A stretch of 64,000 nucleotides of DNA, from contig CAXKVV010000013.1 in the NCBI GenBank assembly GCA_964058805.1, forward strand, positions 620,001-684,000. Direction: 5' to 3'. Positions 59,845-64,000 of this stretch are shown here, piece by piece. Every line of letters begins with the position of its first letter. Positions within the stretch are counted from its first letter, which is position 1. Under the pieces are notes generated by a model, which saw nothing but the letters and a program-made list of their open reading frames with translations, did not search any database and was not told where the DNA came from. The stretch comes from Schoenoplectus triqueter (taxonomy: Eukaryota > Streptophyta > Magnoliopsida > Poales > Cyperaceae). The translations under genes were made by a program, and so were the position numbers.

Positions 59845-60240
59845 CACTACTATAATTTATCCTTGTAGAGACAACAATTTAAGCATGTTCAGACGGTTAA
59901 ATCCGTTCATACAAAAATATAAGGACGGTTACATATCTGTCTCAGAGGTGTTGTAAGAATAACCATTTCAAAGAATTAAAGAGACGGTGGAATAACCGTC
60001 TCTAGATTTTTATCCTTAAGGTGATTAAACCGCTCATAAGGATTCACCTTTACGACACTTTAATAGTCTTTATATAGTTTTTTGTGGAGATAATTTAGTC
60101 GACTTTATAAAATATCAAGAGATGAATTGACCATCCATATCTATATATTTTTATAGATGACGAATTCGTCCATATAATATTTTTTTCTACGGTTCAACCG
60201 TCTATAAGTAATTCTAATGAGATGGCTAAACCGTTCTCTA
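59845..60240. mobile_element. possible CACTA-type fragment
   Basis: It starts CACTACTATAATTTATCC and carries subterminal-like repeats in both directions such as AGAGACGGT and AACCGTCTCT, GACGGTTAAATCCGT and CGGTTCAACCGTC. No matching TAGTG end was found, so it is either truncated or not an element. Confidence 0.35.
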
Positions 60241-60477
60241 AATTTTGCTAAATTGCCCTATAAAATTTAAGAGCAAATTCATGGTGCATAAAATCAAGCC
60301 TAGAATTCATAATTATATCTTATCTAATATCTAAAATTAATTAGAATTTTAAATCAATAGATGTACATATTACAAAAATATCTTAAATTTAGAAATTATT
60401 TATATTCATAGCACGTGATGGATGTTTTCCATACAAAAATCATTATGAAAGAATAATATTCGTTTGCAATAAACAAT

Positions 60478-61333
60478 TGTAACAATATAAAATCCATTAG
60501 TAGTCATTCATTCTTATATTCTCAATGAATATAATGTTTATATCTAAGTACATAAATATTAATACAAACAACAAAATACAATCGTAAGGATGATGCTTGG
60601 TTTAGTAAACCACCAAGAGTTTTCCTTCTCGCTCTCTTTGTACTATAACAGTAGTAGTCTGTGATAGATTTACTGTTATTGTCATGATCCTTTAGTGAAC
60701 CCTAAACATAAATTAAGTTACCTTAATTCATGCTGTCAGTCTTTCAGAGAGACACAACCCCGTTGATCACCAGACTCCTTTAGCCTTCCAGCGATCTTCC
60801 TCTAATCCGATGGAGTGATTGAGAAGACCGGCGTCGACATTTTCTTCTCTTCTGGAACTGTGTTAAGAGAGAGAGATGTGGATCCGTTGGAAACGAAAGA
60901 GTGACAAAAAATGAGGAAAAATCAGAATTATTTTAAAACTAACAGTCTCCCTGCATATATATGGACGCCCATATAACTCACTGCAGTTATGTCTTAACGG
61001 GTCCATATTGAATTCAGATTCTCTCTCTTAACGGGTTCACTTCTTAATCAGAAAGCTGTCTATAGTTGTGTTCTCCAGGGACCAATAGAATAATTATATT
61101 ATTATCAGACTTTATATAATTCAGACCATCACTAAATCATAAAGTCATTAATACGCATTCTATACATTTAAGATCCCACTTCTCATGACATATAATAAAC
61201 CCGATATATAATTTGATCACTTCATTATGAATATAATTTGACAGTCCATTATATATTATATATTATATATTCATTACATATAAGCTCATACATGTTGTAA
61301 TTAATAATAATTAATTCCAACAATCTCCCACTT
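60478..61333 (-). mobile_element. copia-type LTR with adjoining polypurine tract
   Basis: On the minus strand the sequence AAGTGGGAGAT (61333-61323) is immediately followed by TGTTGGAATTAATT from 61322 downward. A purine tract of this form directly before a TGTTGGAA LTR start is typical of plant Ty1/copia elements, so this is probably a 3' LTR with a little internal DNA. The far end is uncertain; a candidate is ...TTGTTACA at 60478, giving an LTR of about 845 bp. No copia coding region remains. Confidence 0.5.
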
Positions 61334-61349
61334 AGGTTATATGTATCTG

Positions 61350-61350
<1 letters not shown>

Positions 61351-61384
<34 letters not shown>
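61351..61384. repeat. TA dinucleotide microsatellite
   Basis: About 16-17 TA units just outside the copia-type LTR and polypurine tract. Confidence 0.9.
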
Positions 61385-61385
<1 letters not shown>

Positions 61386-61468
61386 TGAATTGAGTACTCT
61401 TAACTGTGTTGTCATAACATTTTATGTTATAATCCAATTTCGTCCATCAATCATATTTATAAGGACTT

Positions 61469-64000
61469 TGTTTACCCTTAAAAAATTTCAAAGATAAGCA
61501 GCTGAGTAAATGAAAATAAATGTCAATTATCAACAATAAATCATAAGAAGAGGAAAGGAAAGGGAAGGAAAGAGAGGGGCCACCGGCCAGAAGAGTCGCT
61601 AATGAACCCCGGAATAAAAGCATTAATCCCACAAGGAAATCTTAAGTGCAAAACAAGGATATAAATACCCTGCTAATTGCTGTTCATTCGAGGTGGATGA
61701 TCCTCAGGAGATTTAAGAGAAAAAAATCTCTTGATGGGTCATCCATCTGATCATTTTTCACTGACAAGTGGGCCTCACACCTCAGCGACAGACATCAAGG
61801 AAGTCAAGATTAAACCCTAAGCAGCAAACTTCAGAGCAAACCCTAAGAAATTAGAGCAGTGTAATTTCTATACAGCAAAGACTGTGTCAATGCCAAGCTA
61901 GTATTTTGATACAGCCAATCATAAAAAATCTCAAATGTGATTTTGCTTCCAGGGCTGGTCAGATGCTAAAGCTGTGAGCAACCACTTGACCATGCCATGA
62001 TTTGTGTCAATTATTGACAAGTAATCAATTGTTTACTAAGTCACCCTAATGAACATGAATTGGAAGTTAATTTCACAAGACTGATCAGATGCCAAAGCTG
62101 AGAGCAACCATCTGATCAAGTCTCGATTTGTATTAATTGTTGATAAGTAATCAGCTTTTGATCAAATCAAACCCTAATAAGCATCAATAAAAGTCTAAAT
62201 TGGTGTTTCATTAGGGTGGTTTCTACAAGAAAATTTATTTGGCAGAGATACTGAGCTATGATTGAAAATTGAGATTTATTCAAAGAGGAACATAGGGTTT
62301 TCTTGAGAAATGAATTTTTTAATACAAGGAGGCAGGGGAAAAATTGGAATTAAAAATTACAGGGTGATCATCATGAATTTAGGGATTTTTGGTGAAAATT
62401 TCATGATTTTTGGATAAGTGGAGCTATTAAAATAAATTCAGAAAAAAAAATAAAACAGATTAAAAAAGAGAGATCAAGGGCTCAGATTCAATCAAGGGTT
62501 CATCTGGGTGCAAAATGGGGATATAGACTCATCTGGGTGCAAACTAGGGATCTCAAACATACACACACAGAATCAGAGAAGAGAGAGTGTGTGCCACGTG
62601 TCAACACCTTATTGAGCCACCTCATCATGTCAGCACCACATTGGTCCACCTCAGCCAGGTGGGTCCCACCACTATACCGACCTAATAAGTGGGTCCCACC
62701 AACATGCCACGTGGCAGGCCCTGACAGGTCCACCTCAGCATTTACATGCCACACGGCAGCATTGCAACAACACACCTCCGCACCCCAGTGCCACATGGCA
62801 ATTGGTCATTGGTGCCACATCACAGTGGACCAAGACACATGGCATTCACTGCCTTATGCCACCTTAGCATACATTAACACTAACACAAGTGATTAATGGA
62901 GAGATTAACTAAGTGGCCCTATCAAATTATGCCACATCAGCTTACTTAACACTAAGCAGTAGACTAATCAGTTAATGACTAGATCTATGAGTTCAGAGTC
63001 ATAATACTTACATATAGGGCCCACATGTCAGGGATTTAAGCAGACAGTTCATTCATTCATCTATACAGAAGATTTAAATCGAAGAGGAGGAAGGCAATGT
63101 GTACCTGGCTCATGAGTGTTGTGCCTCTAACAGTGGACCCTACCTTGCTGTGGACTCTGTGCGCCAAGCGCAGCCTCCTCTCTCCCTTCTCCTTCTCCCC
63201 TCCCTCTCTTTCTTCTTCTTCTCGACGAGGCAGAAGGCGCCATTAATACCGATCAAGCTCTCCAAAGCTCACAACTTCAATTCCTTTCAGTTAGAGCTAG
63301 CCTACGTATCAGAGAAGATGTGTGAATGGTCAAAATTAAAAAATAATAAGTGAATAGGGTGATTGAAAGGGATGAATGTCTCGGGTAATCAATGAAGCCA
63401 CTTCAATTCTTGCTTCAAAATCCAAAATTGATGATATAAATCTCTTCTACTCACTTAGGCGACACTGTAAATGAAGAAAGGAGCAGCAATTATGAGATGG
63501 ATTGAAATAATTGAGATGAGGTGATGAAATCGGACAAATTGATGAAAGTTGAAACCTTGTGCTATAGACTCGAATTGACAGTGCTTATAGCCTCTATGCA
63601 CTCACACGATGATTTTGAGGTGATGAAGATTGGCAATTGAATGAAGTAGATATGGTTTGAGTCAAAGCTTGAGCTTGAATGGACAAATTAGAACTTGAGA
63701 GGTGAATTATAATGGCAAGGAGTAAAGAGACGCTTTGGAAGCATTTAAATGAGTATATATAGTATGCTGAGGATACTAGAAGGTTCTATGAACGATGTAG
63801 AATGAAAATAATTGAATCAAGTCAATGGTCAAAGATTTAAGTTTTGGATTCTTTAAATGGGACCCACATTGGAACAAAATGAATAACAGAAATGGAAGAC
63901 CATGTTCATAGGTCAAGGCAGCTCAATTGGTAGTGTTTGAGTGGTGTATGGCTTTGTTCACCACTCCAATTGCCTATATAAACCGATTAACAACAAAGAA
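61469..64000 (+). mobile_element. third LTR of the giant-LTR family (cut by window end)
   Basis: It begins TGTTTACCC and is collinear with the first 2.5 kb of the other LTRs: one TATA/hairpin module (TATAAA 61660; inverted repeat 61695-61744 with GGATGA and TCATCC at the base), a TGATCAGATG/CATCTGATCA hairpin (about 62082), G-box-like sites starting at 62592, 62705, 62748, 62789 and 62813, and CTATATAAAC at 63974. It has one TATA/hairpin module where the other two LTRs have two. Its start resembles the solo LTR more than the young element. Whether it is a solo LTR or part of a full element cannot be seen. The preceding bases are GACTT. Confidence 0.9.
62592..62824. promoter_or_regulatory. palindromic G-box-like array in the third LTR
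   Basis: TGCCACGTGTCA at 62592, TGCCACGTGGCA at 62705, TGCCACACGGCA at 62748, TGCCACATGGCA at 62789 and a broken copy at 62813. The 43 and 41 bp spacing of the middle three matches the other two LTRs. Confidence 0.65.

Larger units (their letters stand above)
51873..60477. other. gene-free AT-rich stretch
   Basis: No gene is supportable on either strand. Contents seen: a four-unit 140-bp tandem repeat (53215-53790), an imperfect 200-bp duplication (57385-57760), a possible hAT-like left end TAGGGCTGTGCAAATAA at about 55866 without a matching right end, a TA run near 59458, and a CACTA-like left end at 59845. The first 300 bases contain repeated phrases such as 'cctgagattgag' and 'aactcggt', perhaps an old element. 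Confidence 0.5.

Overview
The window is plant nuclear DNA, most likely from an angiosperm and probably a eudicot. It is AT-rich with long gene-free stretches. It holds one host gene, the replication factor CDC45, and is otherwise dominated by transposable elements, including Ty3/gypsy Tat/Ogre-type retroelements with a plant mobile domain (PMD) gene. The species cannot be named from the sequence.

Layout. 1-2.3 kb is AT-rich upstream DNA. CDC45 lies at 2613-4373 (+, one exon), with possible E2F sites in its promoter. 4.4-17.3 kb has no convincing gene but contains a hAT-type MITE with a perfect 8-bp target duplication (7402-7624), a CACTA-like fragment, SINE-like fragments and microsatellites. 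16.6-25.0 kb is a decayed MULE (Mutator-like) transposase on the minus strand, split by a 6,645-bp solo LTR (17344-23988, minus, target duplication AATAA). 25,527-51,867 is one complete, very young 26.3-kb LTR retrotransposon with target duplication ACTGT and two 7,216-bp LTRs; I found only two differences between them. 51.9-60.5 kb is gene-free and contains a 140-bp tandem repeat. About 60.5-61.3 kb is a copia-type LTR on the minus strand. 61,469-64,000 is the start of a third LTR of the same giant-LTR family, cut by the window edge.

The large element is non-autonomous. Its one long sense ORF encodes Gag, an aspartic protease, a second copy of the zinc-knuckle segment, and then, across an in-frame deletion, only the C-terminal end of integrase. 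Reverse transcriptase, RNase H and most of integrase are gone, yet near-identical LTRs and an exact target duplication show that it moved recently, so enzymes must have come from elsewhere. Antisense to it, between the polyprotein and the 3' LTR, is an intact six-exon PMD gene whose five short introns are all phase 1.

The most unusual signal is in the noncoding parts of this family. The LTR, and the 1.7-kb spacer between polyprotein and antisense gene, are built from many short inverted-repeat modules whose arms differ from copy to copy but remain complementary, around conserved loops. These occur as a nine-unit array in the presumed R-U5 leader, a tandem module at 39.9-40.4 kb, hairpins just downstream of two TATA boxes, and smaller pairs elsewhere. 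Three LTRs of different age in the window let these compensatory changes be read directly. The LTRs also share palindromic G-box-like sites at about 42-bp spacing, and the young element has a 146-bp tandem duplication of its LTR end plus primer binding site that is absent from the older solo LTR.
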